From: Leptothrix sp. (in: b-proteobacteria)
GTDB lineage: Bacteria; Pseudomonadota; Gammaproteobacteria; Burkholderiales; Burkholderiaceae_C
Length of the DNA: 64,000 nucleotides
Direction: 5' to 3'
Assembly: GCA_013822685.1 (NCBI GenBank)
Contig: PNKV01000001.1
Coordinates: forward strand, 248,001-312,000
The notes under the pieces: generated by a model
What the model was told of the DNA's origin: nothing
Databases searched by the model: none
What the model saw: the letters and a program-made list of their open reading frames with translations, nothing else
Translations under genes and position numbers: made by a program
Shown here: positions 36,688 through 45,410 of the stretch, piece after piece
Layout of the letters: every line of letters starts with the position of its first letter
How positions within the stretch are numbered: position 1 is the stretch's first letter

Positions 36688-38151
36688 TCAGTCTTCGTCG
36701 GGCAGGCAGAAGTCGGCCCGCATGACGCGGGCGGTGGTGCGCTCTTTCAGGGTCGTCACGACCTTGGTGAGCACCACCTTCATGAAGGCGGCCTTGTCGC
36801 GACCGCACTCCGCCAGCTTGTCATCCAGGTAACCGAACTGCTCGACCGTGAAGCGGTGCTCGAACCAGCCCAGGTACCAAAACCAGTCGGTGTAGTACAG
36901 CCAGGACTTCTCGTTCAAGGCGCGCAGGTGGGTCGGGTCTTGCCAGGCCGTGGCCGCGTGCTCGTAGGGCACCTCCAGCAGGAACTTGCCACCTGTCTTG
37001 AGCAGCTTCAGGCAATTGCCCATCAGCTCGGGGAGGTCGGGCACATGCTCCAGCACATTGTTGGCGTAAACCAGGTCGACGCTCCCGGCCTCCAGGCACA
37101 CCGGCCCGGCATAGGGCGTCTGCGCCTGGACCGGCCAGGTCACGGATCGGCCCAGGTCCAGCACCAGATCAGGCTGCGCGCGGTCCAGCACATCGATGTT
37201 CAGCCAACCCGGCTTGTAGTCCTTGCCAGACCCCAGGTTCACCCGGGTGGGTTGCCAAGGCGTCTGTGGTCGCGTCGATTGGTGGGTCTTGCCATACCCG
37301 GCGGCAAAGGCCAGCAGATCGGCGTAGGCCTCCACCGGATCGGCCTCCTGAAAGTTCACCAGGCCATTGATGGCCTGCTCATAGAACGCTGGCGTGCCGA
37401 ACTGCTCGGCAAAGAACGATTCGAGCTCGGCCTCTTCCACCCACACCACGCTGTTCTCGAAGGCGGCATGCGGCTTGGCCAGGGGTGAGCGCTCCGAGAT
37501 CACGGGCGTCCCCAATGACAGGCAGTGCGACACACGGGCCTGCTCAAAGCGGCTGCTGGGGTAGAAGTGCGCGTTGAACACGGCCTTGGACTGCACGATG
37601 AACTGGTCACGCTCGGGCCCGTACAAAGGGCTGTCGAACAGGCTGACCTTCACACCCTGTGCCTCGATGCGTTCGATCATGGCGCGGCGGCGCTCGTTCA
37701 TGCTGCCGATGAACAGCAGATCGATCGGGCGGTCTTCCAGTGGCAGGAACTCGACCTGCGACAGATAAGGTGCATACAGAAAAGGCACCAGCGGAACTTC
37801 ATCGGCGTTCGATGAATAAGCCGACACGTTGTCAGCGTCGTAGTCCACCACGGCGGAACTGGCCAGCAACTGCAGGTAGTCACGCGAGACCGCCGCGCCC
37901 CCTTGACCCAGTTGCTCCAGGTTCACGAAGATGCAGCTGTAGCGCTGGCGCAGCGAGGCGTCAAAACCCAGGTGCGCGCCAAAGATGAAGTTGACCGCGT
38001 CATGCCGCAAGCGGTTCTTGGCCAGACTGACCTGCGCGCCCATGCGGCGAAACTGTTGGCGGAAATACCGTGCCTGGTCCAAAAATCCCAGCGAATGCAC
38101 ATAGCCACTCGGCTGCACGATGCACAGGTGGACGTGGGGGAGCTGGGTCAT
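36688..38151 (-). CDS. glycosyltransferase-methyltransferase fusion
   Basis: A 487-residue two-domain protein. Residues ~1-290 look like a GT-B glycosyltransferase C-half (DLLFIGSMNERRRAMIERI, SSRFEQARVSHCLSLGTPVISE, FENSVVWVEE). Residues ~305-410 are a class I methyltransferase (VNLGSGKDYKPGWLNID, SVDLVYANNVLEHVPDLPEL, LLKTGGKFLLEVP). Both halves keep their cofactor motifs. Its ATG overlaps the OGT-type gene stop by 4 bp, so the two are translationally coupled. The expected product is a methylated sugar on the target of the OGT-type enzyme (inference). Confidence 0.82.
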   Translation of the reverse strand: MTQLPHVHLCIVQPSGYVHSLGFLDQARYFRQQFRRMGAQVSLAKNRLRHDAVNFIFGAHLGFDASLRQRYSCIFVNLEQLGQGGAAVSRDYLQLLASSAVVDYDADNVSAYSSNADEVPLVPFLYAPYLSQVEFLPLEDRPIDLLFIGSMNERRRAMIERIEAQGVKVSLFDSPLYGPERDQFIVQSKAVFNAHFYPSSRFEQARVSHCLSLGTPVISERSPLAKPHAAFENSVVWVEEAELESFFAEQFGTPAFYEQAINGLVNFQEADPVEAYADLLAFAAGYGKTHQSTRPQTPWQPTRVNLGSGKDYKPGWLNIDVLDRAQPDLVLDLGRSVTWPVQAQTPYAGPVCLEAGSVDLVYANNVLEHVPDLPELMGNCLKLLKTGGKFLLEVPYEHAATAWQDPTHLRALNEKSWLYYTDWFWYLGWFEHRFTVEQFGYLDDKLAECGRDKAAFMKVVLTKVVTTLKERTTARVMRADFCLPDED

Positions 38152-40127
38152 GATGTGGCGGGTCCGTCAATGAGGGCGATGTGATCGCAAGGCTGGCCTT
38201 GCGACCACCGTTCGGCCATGGCCCACAACAAGCGGCCAAAGTCATGGGTATAGCTCTGGCTGTCGAACAGTGGCGCAGTGTCCCTGGCCTGGACAAGGTG
38301 ATCCCGGATCGCCTGGCGCTGAGCAGGGTCGGTGGCGAGTTGCATCACCTTGGCTTCGTAATCGGCCAAGGTGGTGGTGATCAGCTCGGGCAAGCCCACG
38401 TCGTTCAACAAGCTGGCAGCCACGCGCGATGCGAAGGTGTGGCCGGCATAAGTGACCAGAGGCACGCCTGCCCACAAGGCATCGCTGGCGGTCGTGTGTG
38501 CATTGCAAGGCCAGGTGTCGATGAACACATCGGCCAGCGCAAGGCGGCTCATGTGCTCCCGGGCCCCCACCCTGGGCGCGAAGAACAAACGGCTGGCGTC
38601 CACACCACGGGCCTCGGCTTCGGCACGCAGCTGGGCGGGCGATTGATCGTTCCACTGCAACAGCCACAGCACCGAGCCGGGCAACTGGCGCAGCATGCGG
38701 CACCAGACATCGAACACCTCGGGCGACAGTTTGAAGGGCTGATTGAAGCCACACAGCACCAGAGCATCCTGCGGCAAGCCCACTTCTTCGCGGGTGCAAG
38801 GCTGAGGCTTGGCGCGCTGGCGATCGTTGGGCTGGTAGCAGCGCGGCATCAAAGCCAGCTTTTCGCTGTAGTTGTGCGCATGCGCCAGGGGCGACACCAT
38901 GGCGTCGCCAATGAAGTAATCCATGTAGTCGGCGCCCGTCGTGCCCGGGAAGCCCAGGAAGCTGGCCTGCACCGGCGCAGCCCGATGGCCAAAAATGCCC
39001 AGCCGGCTGCCGCGCGTGTGGCCCTTCAGGTCAACCAGTACCTCAATGCCATCCTCGCGGACCATCTGCGCAACCTGCTTGTCGCTGAATGCCTGGACCT
39101 TGACAAACTTGGCGCACGCCAACTTGAGCCGCTCGCGCATGGGGCTGCCGTCTTCCGGGCCATGCGAGTACATGATGACTTCAAAACGTGGATCAGCGTG
39201 CAGCTGTTCGAACACCTCGGCCATCAGGATGGCGGTAGCGTGCTGGTGGAAATCGGCGGACACGAAGCCCACTCGGAGACGTTCGCCCAGCGCCCGAGGC
39301 GCCAGAGGTGCCAATGGCTCAGCCAGGCGGGACTGGAAACGCGCACAAGACCGTGCAACACGAAGGTGTTCCTGCGGGTCGTCCGTGACCGTGACGTGCG
39401 CAAACACCGAAGCCCAGGCCATTGAATCGGCCGGCAGCTTGGCCGCCAACCCACGCAGGGCCACCAGGTCGGTCTTGGCATGCTGCCAGGAACAAATCTC
39501 TCGCTCAATGAAGGTCAGCATGCCTTGCGCGGCCAAATCGCCAGTCCCCATGCCCAGCGTCAGTGCAGTGCGAAAGCATTCGATGGCTTCCTGCTTGAGA
39601 CCCAGTGCATTGAATGACAACCCCAGCCGGTAATGAGACAGGACGTGGCCGATGTCGAGCCCAAGGCCATCGAACAAGGCACTGATGGCCTGCTCATATT
39701 GCTCGGAGTTGAACAAGGATTCACCCAGCAGCTGGTGATAACGCGCCGAGCGCACCACATGGGAAGGCAGCTTCTGCATCAACGCCACGCTTTCTGCATG
39801 GCGGTTCTGCAGGTTCAGGCACTCGCAGGCGATTTCCAGCGCGATGATGTTGTCGGGCTCCTGCGAGACAACCTTCATCGCCGTGAGATGGGCTTGCCGG
39901 GTCTCACCATTCTTCATCTGGGCCCGCGCCAGGTTCAGCAGGTACAGCGCATCCTGGGGTTGCGCCGTCACCGCCTTGTCGAAGGCGGCCTGCGCCATCA
40001 ACCAGTCGCCAGACTTGGCGTATTTCACACCCGACTCCCAATTCTGCCGGGCCAGCCTCAAGACTTGGGCCCGCGAGCCGTTATGAGCCTTGTTCGGAGT
40101 TTTGACGGGTTTCTGGTGAATAGCCAT
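38148..40127 (-). CDS. OGT-type (GT41) protein O-glycosyltransferase with TPR-like repeats
   Basis: A 659-residue protein. Residues ~15-240 contain TPR-like helices (GDWLMAQAAFDKAVTAQPQD, EQAISALFDGLG, QEAIECFRTALTLG). Residues ~275-640 match the SPINDLY/OGT catalytic domain: RVGFVSADFHQHATAI, VDLKGHTRGSRLGIFGHRAAP, QASFLGFPGTTGADYMDY, GFNQPFKLSPEVF, DTWPCNAHTTASDALWAGVP. Such enzymes add sugars to Ser/Thr. The MAIHQK start at 40127 is preferred over 40196. It is divergent from the flagellin genes, as are known flagellin glycosyltransferases, so flagellin is the likely acceptor (inference). Confidence 0.88.
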   Translation of the reverse strand: MAIHQKPVKTPNKAHNGSRAQVLRLARQNWESGVKYAKSGDWLMAQAAFDKAVTAQPQDALYLLNLARAQMKNGETRQAHLTAMKVVSQEPDNIIALEIACECLNLQNRHAESVALMQKLPSHVVRSARYHQLLGESLFNSEQYEQAISALFDGLGLDIGHVLSHYRLGLSFNALGLKQEAIECFRTALTLGMGTGDLAAQGMLTFIEREICSWQHAKTDLVALRGLAAKLPADSMAWASVFAHVTVTDDPQEHLRVARSCARFQSRLAEPLAPLAPRALGERLRVGFVSADFHQHATAILMAEVFEQLHADPRFEVIMYSHGPEDGSPMRERLKLACAKFVKVQAFSDKQVAQMVREDGIEVLVDLKGHTRGSRLGIFGHRAAPVQASFLGFPGTTGADYMDYFIGDAMVSPLAHAHNYSEKLALMPRCYQPNDRQRAKPQPCTREEVGLPQDALVLCGFNQPFKLSPEVFDVWCRMLRQLPGSVLWLLQWNDQSPAQLRAEAEARGVDASRLFFAPRVGAREHMSRLALADVFIDTWPCNAHTTASDALWAGVPLVTYAGHTFASRVAASLLNDVGLPELITTTLADYEAKVMQLATDPAQRQAIRDHLVQARDTAPLFDSQSYTHDFGRLLWAMAERWSQGQPCDHIALIDGPATS

Positions 40128-40233
40128 GAACCGCAGTCTAGAAAGAATGCCTGGATAGCAGATTTGGAGTTGGCGGCCGCAAGGCGCTTTTTTCACCGGA
40201 TCTAAAAGTTCCTAGACCCTTTCAAAAAAAAAC

Positions 40234-40261
40234 TCAAGTCCCTGCAAGCACGTTCCGATAA
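40234..40261 (+). promoter_or_regulatory. FliA (sigma-28) promoter of the first flagellin gene
   Basis: TCAAG at 40234-40238 and CCGATAA at 40255-40261, 16 bp apart. The same design occurs before fliD, the second fliD-like gene and fliS. Transcription would begin near 40268. Confidence 0.65.
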
Positions 40262-40267
40262 CTAAAC

Positions 40268-40452
40268 CAACGGCCTTCACATCATTAAGTAAGTAGGCAC
40301 GTGGTCCGGTTAGCCGGCCGATGGTTCTGGTGGCCAAGCCACTTGGGCAATGCGGTTGACTAGCGTCGGGCAGGCGAGCTGCAGTAGCTGTATCGCTGCA
40401 CCAATCTTGTTAGGCGCTTCCCGCCGTCTTTTTTTACCATTAGGAGTACACC
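40268..40452 (+). other. long 5' leader of the first flagellin mRNA
   Basis: About 185 nt separate the predicted FliA start and the flagellin ATG. It holds a GC-rich middle part with several short inverted repeats (for example GCAG...CTGC near 40380) and a T7 run before the AGGAG of the gene. No ORF or known riboswitch was recognised. The 40128-40233 part of this 325-bp gap shows nothing further beyond A/T-rich sequence. Confidence 0.4.
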
Positions 40453-41298
40453 ATGGCTTCCATCATCAACACCAACCTGAACTCGCTGAACGCTCAGCGC
40501 AACACGTCTTCTTCGCAGATGTCGCTGGCCACGTCCATGCAGCGCCTGTCGTCCGGTCTGCGCGTCAACTCCGCCAAGGACGACGCCGCCGGCTTGGCCA
40601 TCGCCGAACGCATGTCTGCTCAAGTCAAGGGCATGAACGTGGCAGTGCGCAATGCCAACGACGGCATCTCTCTGGCTCAAACGGCTGAAGGCGCGTTGGG
40701 TAAAGTGGGCGAATCGCTGCAACGCATGCGTGAACTGGCTGTTCAAGCCCGTAACGCCACCAACAGCGATGGCGACAAGGACTCGCTGGACAAGGAATAC
40801 CAGCAGCTGTCGAAGGAAATCCAGCGCGTTCTGGGCGGCACCACCTTCAACGGCAAGGCCATCCTGGCCACCGGCGCAGCGCAAGACTTCCAGATCGGTG
40901 CCAACACCACCGAAAACGACGTCATCACCGTGACCACCACCGACATGACGGCCGACGCCAGCATCGCCCTTGTCACCACCGACGCCACCAACATCATCGA
41001 CAGCACGACCGACACCGGAGAGTTGGGCGACGTGATCGACAACATCGACGCTGCCATTGACCGCGTCAATACCGAGCGCGCTGTCTTCGGTGCCACGCAA
41101 AACCGCTTTGATTCGGTGATCTCGAACCTGCAAGTCTCGGTTGAAAACCAGACCGCCGCCAAGAGCCGGATCATGGACGCCGACTTCGCCTCGGAAACGG
41201 CCAACCTGTCTCGCGCCCAGATCCTGCAGCAGGCTGGCAACGCGATGATTGCCCAGGCCAACCAGCTGCCCCAGCAAGTCCTGTCGCTGCTGCGCTGA
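40453..41298 (+). CDS. fliC: flagellin, copy 1 (short type)
   Basis: A 281-residue flagellar filament subunit. The conserved D0/D1 N-terminus ([43 protein letters not shown]) and C-terminus ([32 protein letters not shown]) are complete. The central region is only ~90 residues, so it lacks the large D2/D3 surface domains of enterobacterial flagellin. The middle is Thr/Ala/Asp-rich ([13 protein letters not shown]), giving candidate O-glycosylation sites. A FliA promoter, a long leader and a terminator bracket it as its own unit. Confidence 0.96.
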   Translation: MASIINTNLNSLNAQRNTSSSQMSLATSMQRLSSGLRVNSAKDDAAGLAIAERMSAQVKGMNVAVRNANDGISLAQTAEGALGKVGESLQRMRELAVQARNATNSDGDKDSLDKEYQQLSKEIQRVLGGTTFNGKAILATGAAQDFQIGANTTENDVITVTTTDMTADASIALVTTDATNIIDSTTDTGELGDVIDNIDAAIDRVNTERAVFGATQNRFDSVISNLQVSVENQTAAKSRIMDADFASETANLSRAQILQQAGNAMIAQANQLPQQVLSLLR

Positions 41299-41339
41299 TC
41301 TCCTGGCAGTCCCCGGGCTCCAGCAGCCCGGACCGCCCC

Positions 41340-41362
41340 AAGCCACCTTCGGGTGGCTTTTT
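41340..41362 (+). terminator. terminator after the first flagellin gene
   Basis: AAGCCACC and GGTGGCTT pair perfectly around a TTCG tetraloop, followed by a T run. It stands 41 bp past the stop codon. Confidence 0.9.
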
Positions 41363-41531
41363 CATTGGTTTGGATTAAAGCGGTTTTCACTCCTCACATC
41401 CGACGATTGCCTGCTCAAGAACTCTCGAACAATCGAGTCACAGGTCAAAGCTTTTCAACCAGCATCTTTGGCCAGCTTTCTAGCAGGCCGGCGTGCGCGC
41501 CGGAAGTCACAGGATTTCTCAGGAGTGCCCC

Positions 41532-42386
41532 ATGGCCCAAACGATCAACACCAATCTGAATTCGCTGAACGCTCAGCGGAATCTGAACATGTCGCAGACC
41601 TCTCTGTCTGTGTCGATGCAGCGTTTGTCTTCGGGCTTGCGCGTCAACTCCGCCAAGGACGATGCCGCCGGTCTGGCCATCGCCGAGCGGATGAACTCGC
41701 AAATCAAGGGCATGAATGTCGCAGCGCGAAATGCGAACGACGGCATCTCCTTGGCGCAAACGGCTGAAGGCGCCCTGGGCAAGGTCAGTGATGCCCTGCA
41801 ACGCATGCGGGAACTGACGGTTCAGGCACGCAATGCCTCGAACAGCGACAGCGACCGCGACTCGCTGAACAAGGAATTCCAGCAGTTGTCCGCAGAAATC
41901 GTGCGGGTAACGGCAGGCACGACCTTCAACGGCAAGCCCATCCTGGCCACCGGCGCTGCGCAAGATTTCCAGATCGGCGCCAACACCACGGCCAACGACG
42001 TCATCACGATCACGACGACCGACATGACCGCCGATCCCAGCATCACGGCGGTCACTGGAACGGGAGGCACTCCGGTCGTGATCGACAGCACGTCCACCAC
42101 CACCACGCTGGGCGACGTGATCAACGCGATCGACGGCGCACTGGACCGCATCAACAGCGAACGCGCTGTCTACGGTGCCACGCAAAGCCGTTTTGACGCC
42201 ATCATCTCGAACCTGCAGGTGTCTGCCGAGAACCAGACCGCCGCCCGTAGCCGGATCATGGACGCCGACTTTGCCGCAGAAACCGCCAATATGTCACGTG
42301 CCCAGATCCTGCAACAAGCCGGCAATGCCATGGTCGCCCAGGCGAACTCCCTGCCCCAGCAGGTGCTCAAGCTGCTGCAAGGCTGA
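41532..42386 (+). CDS. fliC: flagellin, copy 2 (short type)
   Basis: A 284-residue tandem paralogue of copy 1. D0/D1 ends are nearly identical ([34 protein letters not shown]). The differences cluster in the exposed middle ([21 protein letters not shown]), which is Thr-rich. An AGGAG lies 7 bp before the ATG at 41532; the frame stays open upstream to 41493. I could not find a clear FliA box of the usual spacing before it, so its promoter is open. Confidence 0.96.
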   Translation: MAQTINTNLNSLNAQRNLNMSQTSLSVSMQRLSSGLRVNSAKDDAAGLAIAERMNSQIKGMNVAARNANDGISLAQTAEGALGKVSDALQRMRELTVQARNASNSDSDRDSLNKEFQQLSAEIVRVTAGTTFNGKPILATGAAQDFQIGANTTANDVITITTTDMTADPSITAVTGTGGTPVVIDSTSTTTTLGDVINAIDGALDRINSERAVYGATQSRFDAIISNLQVSAENQTAARSRIMDADFAAETANMSRAQILQQAGNAMVAQANSLPQQVLKLLQG

Positions 42387-42397
42387 CGTTTGAGGGC

Positions 42398-42425
42398 TCA
42401 AGTTCCCGGCTGGTGGTGCCGATAC
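42398..42425 (+). promoter_or_regulatory. fliD: FliA (sigma-28) promoter of fliD
   Basis: TCAAG at 42398-42402 and CCGATAC at 42419-42425, spacer 16 bp, beginning only 12 bp past the second flagellin stop. It matches the design of the first flagellin promoter. Confidence 0.65.
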
Positions 42426-42487
42426 ACCCTGTGTCGAGCCACGTCGTGTGACGAGTCGAGACGTTTCGCAGGCTGAAGGAGTAACAC

Positions 42488-43951
42488 ATGGCCACCACCA
42501 GCAGCATCAGTTCCCTGGGCATCGGCAGCGGCCTGCAAGCGAACGAGATCGTGAGCAAACTGGTCGCGCTGGAAAGCCAGCCGATCGTCAACCTGCAAAC
42601 CGCCTCGGACAAGCTGCAGACGAAAATCTCGGCCTACGGTCAGATCCAGTCCGCCGTGTCGAGCGTGCGCGACGCCGCCCGGAAATTGACCTCGGCCGAC
42701 CTGTGGGGCGCCACCGCCGCCGCATCCGCCGATGCCACCGCCGTGAATGCCACGACCTCCGCAGGCGCCCAAGTGGGCACCTACGCCGTGGATGTGACCG
42801 TTCTGGCCAAGACTCAATCGGTGGTCACCAAGACTTCCCTTGCTTCCGGGGCGAGCACCCTGGGTTCGGGCAGCTTGACCATCGAGCTGGGCGCGTGGAC
42901 AGGCAACAGCTTTGCCGCGAAATCGGGCGCCACCCCTGTCACGATCAATGTGGGCGCCGGCGACACCCTGGCCAACATCCGCGACAAGATCAACAGCAGC
43001 AACTCGGGCGTCAAGGCTTCGATCATCACGGACTCGTCCGGCTCCCGGCTGGTCATGCAATCGGCGGCCACGGGCGAGGCCAATGGCTTTCGCATCACTG
43101 CCGCCGACGCGGACGGCAACAACGCTGACGACGCAGGCCTGTCTGCCCTGGCCTACGACCCCGGCAGCACCACGGCGGGCACGAACTTGAGCCAGGCTGC
43201 GACCGACGCGGAAGCGACGATCAACAACGTGCCCATCAAGTCAGCCACCAACACCCTGAGTGAAGTGGTGTCCGGCCTGACCATCACCCTGAGCAAGGTC
43301 ACCAGCAGCCCGACCATCACCACCGGCCCGATCAACATCACGGTCAGCCAGGACACGGCCGCCATCACCAAGGCCATCACCGAATTCGCAACGGCCTACT
43401 CGTCGATGGCCTCACTGGTCAAGAGCAACACCAAATACGACGAGAGCACCAAGACTGCCGGCACCTTGCAAGGCGACAGCGGTGCCTTGAGCGTCCAGAA
43501 CCAGTTCCGCTCCATCCTGGGCGGCAATTCGGACGCCTCCAGCACCTTTGGCACGCTGTCGTCGATCGGCCTGGAAATCCAGACCGATGGCACGGTCAAG
43601 GTCAACACCACGAAACTGACCAGCTCGCTGGGCAATCTGGCAGAAGTGAAAAAGCTGTTCTCGAACTCGGATTCGGTCGATGCCAACAAGGACGGCATCA
43701 TGACCCGTCTGCGGGTGCTGAGCGACAACTTGCTGGGCAGCGAAGGCATCCTGACGGTGCGAACCAGCGGCCTGAAACAGACCATCACCGACAACGGCAA
43801 ACGGCAAGAAAGCTTGCAAGCCCGTGTCGATCTGTACGAGAAGCGCCTGAAGGCGCAGTACACAGCACTCGACACCATCATGGCCGGGCTGAGCAGCCAG
43901 GGCAACTACGTGTCGCAGATGATCAACTCGCTCAATAACAACAACAGTTGA
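42488..43951 (+). CDS. fliD: flagellar filament capping protein
   Basis: A 487-residue hook-associated protein 2, forming the cap at which flagellin folds. The N-terminal D0 (SISSLGIGSGLQANEIVSKL), the two Ig-like D2/D3 domains (~80-300), the D1 return segment (GALSVQNQFRSILGG, LEIQTDGTVKVNTTKL) and the C-terminal coiled region ending QGNYVSQMINSLNNNN are all present. AAGGAG precedes the ATG. It is followed by an intrinsic terminator and a shorter paralogue. Confidence 0.95.
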   Translation: MATTSSISSLGIGSGLQANEIVSKLVALESQPIVNLQTASDKLQTKISAYGQIQSAVSSVRDAARKLTSADLWGATAAASADATAVNATTSAGAQVGTYAVDVTVLAKTQSVVTKTSLASGASTLGSGSLTIELGAWTGNSFAAKSGATPVTINVGAGDTLANIRDKINSSNSGVKASIITDSSGSRLVMQSAATGEANGFRITAADADGNNADDAGLSALAYDPGSTTAGTNLSQAATDAEATINNVPIKSATNTLSEVVSGLTITLSKVTSSPTITTGPINITVSQDTAAITKAITEFATAYSSMASLVKSNTKYDESTKTAGTLQGDSGALSVQNQFRSILGGNSDASSTFGTLSSIGLEIQTDGTVKVNTTKLTSSLGNLAEVKKLFSNSDSVDANKDGIMTRLRVLSDNLLGSEGILTVRTSGLKQTITDNGKRQESLQARVDLYEKRLKAQYTALDTIMAGLSSQGNYVSQMINSLNNNNS

Positions 43952-43998
43952 TGTGGGCCTGCCACGGCAGGAATTCACGAGTTGATTGCGATTGCTTC

Positions 43999-44025
43999 TC
44001 AAGACTGAGCAAAGCCTGCCGAAAC
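43999..44025 (+). promoter_or_regulatory. FliA (sigma-28)-like promoter of the second fliD-like gene
   Basis: TCAAG at 43999-44003 and CCGAAAC at 44019-44025, spacer 15 bp. The -10 box touches the left arm of the fliD terminator, so transcription from it would start inside that hairpin and not be ended by it. Confidence 0.5.
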
Positions 44026-44046
44026 CCATGGTGAATGGGTTTTTTT
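44022..44046 (+). terminator. terminator after fliD
   Basis: AAACCCAT and ATGGGTTT form an 8-bp stem around a 5-nt GGTGA loop, followed by a run of Ts. It lies 71 bp past the fliD stop. Confidence 0.85.
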
Positions 44047-44079
44047 GTGCAGGTTTTCAGCAGTACCGGGAGCAATATC

Positions 44080-45273
44080 ATGGCTTCAATCTCCGTATCG
44101 GGGACGGGCAGTGGCATTGATGTCAGTTCGTTCGTCACACAGCCAACATTGACGGTTGACAAACCGTCGGTTGAGGCGGCGCGAGCCATCCCGGCTGAAC
44201 CTGTCCAGACCAATTTGTCCTCTCAGGGCAAATTGCAAAGCGCGCAATCCACCTATGTGAGCGCCGCCCAGAATCTGGCCGATGAGACGAGTTGGGCCAA
44301 CACCGTTGCACAGTCCAGCCAGCCATCGGCCGTCTCGGCCTCCAGCGACAGCACCGCTGCGGCGGGCAACTACAGCGTTGAAGTGAACTCATTGGCCACG
44401 GCGCAGGCCACCACGTCCGCATCGTTCTCCGGCGTGGGCACCGTCATCGGGCTGGGCACGCTGCACATTGAACTGGGCAGCATCAACAGCTCGCAAACGG
44501 CTTTTGCCACCAACCCCAACTGGCCCAAATCAGACGTGCGCCTGGGCCCACACGACAACTCGCTGGAAAAGATCCGCGACAAGATCAACGCCGCTGGTGT
44601 GGGCGTGGTGGCTTCGGTCATCAGCGATGCCACCGGCTCACGCCTGGTGCTGCGCTCAACCAGCACCGGCGCCGACAACGGCTTCAAGGTCTCGGCCTCG
44701 GGCGAGGACGGCAAACCGGCCAGCCCGGATCTGGCGGCCCTGGGCTTCGATCCCATGCAGGCTCAGCAAAGCACTGTGCAGACGCAAGCCGCGGGTGATG
44801 CCAAGGCCAAGGTCAATGGCGTGGATGTTCAATCGCCCACCAACACCATCTCGAACGCCGTGCAAGGCGTGAGCTTCAAGCTGGGCAAGGTCACCGATGG
44901 ACCGGTCAATGTGTCGGTCGGCCAAGACCAGGATGCCTTGAAGAAGTCGATCAACCAGTTCACCCAGTCGTACAACGAACTGAACGCCCTGGGCCAGCCC
45001 CCCACCGTGCCCAGCCAGCGCTTGGCCGACATCGGCATAGAGCAAGACGAACGCGGCGATCTGAAGGTGGACAGCACCAGGCTGGACAAGGCACTCGCCA
45101 AGCAGCCTGAGAAGGTCCGGGATGTGTTTGCCGAAACCACGGAGCTGGCATCGGCCGCCAAGGCCAAGCCGCCGTCGCCAGAGCGCAGCTCGGACCAACC
45201 TGCGGCCTCCTACGCCCAGAAGCTGCTGGACCAGTACAAGTCGCTCGAGTCCAGCGAGACCGCCGCGCATTGA
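44080..45273 (+). CDS. reduced second FliD-like protein
   Basis: A 397-residue paralogue of FliD. The N-terminus (ASISVSGTGSGIDVSSFV) and the D2/D3 region with EKIRDKINAAGVGVVASVIS and TGSRLVLRSTSTGADNGF follow FliD well. Then a block of ~45 residues is missing between the QSYNELNAL helix and the IGIEQDERGDLKVD strand, and the C-terminal D0/D1 coil is replaced by a proline-rich end (KAKPPSPERSSDQP). The N-terminal helix is also broken by prolines. The frame is intact. It could be a modified cap or a decaying copy. ATG 44080 is chosen because longer starts lie in the terminator. Confidence 0.82.
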   Translation: MASISVSGTGSGIDVSSFVTQPTLTVDKPSVEAARAIPAEPVQTNLSSQGKLQSAQSTYVSAAQNLADETSWANTVAQSSQPSAVSASSDSTAAAGNYSVEVNSLATAQATTSASFSGVGTVIGLGTLHIELGSINSSQTAFATNPNWPKSDVRLGPHDNSLEKIRDKINAAGVGVVASVISDATGSRLVLRSTSTGADNGFKVSASGEDGKPASPDLAALGFDPMQAQQSTVQTQAAGDAKAKVNGVDVQSPTNTISNAVQGVSFKLGKVTDGPVNVSVGQDQDALKKSINQFTQSYNELNALGQPPTVPSQRLADIGIEQDERGDLKVDSTRLDKALAKQPEKVRDVFAETTELASAAKAKPPSPERSSDQPAASYAQKLLDQYKSLESSETAAH

Positions 45274-45340
45274 TTTTTCGTGTTGGGGAACAGAGGCCCA
45301 AACACCCTCCATTTCGAGCAATCAGGATGGCGTTTGAGGT

Positions 45341-45367
45341 TCAAGCTGTTCATGGAAGTGTCGATAA
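45341..45367 (+). promoter_or_regulatory. fliS: FliA (sigma-28) promoter of fliS
   Basis: TCAAG at 45341-45345 and TCGATAA at 45361-45367, spacer 15 bp, 44 bp before the fliS ATG. It would drive fliS, fliT and the PilZ gene. Confidence 0.6.
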
Positions 45368-45410
45368 ATAGCTCAACGCTGATTGCAGCATCTTCCGAGA
45401 GTCATTTCAG

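Noticed and set aside
41376..41407. TAAAG ... CCGACGAT as a FliA promoter for the second flagellin
   Set aside because: The spacer is 19 bp and the -10 is altered; the other boxes in the island use 15-16 bp.
44035..44079. Upstream start (TTG or ATG at 44035) for the second fliD-like gene
   Set aside because: It lies inside the right arm of the fliD terminator; ATG 44080 gives the family-like N-terminus.
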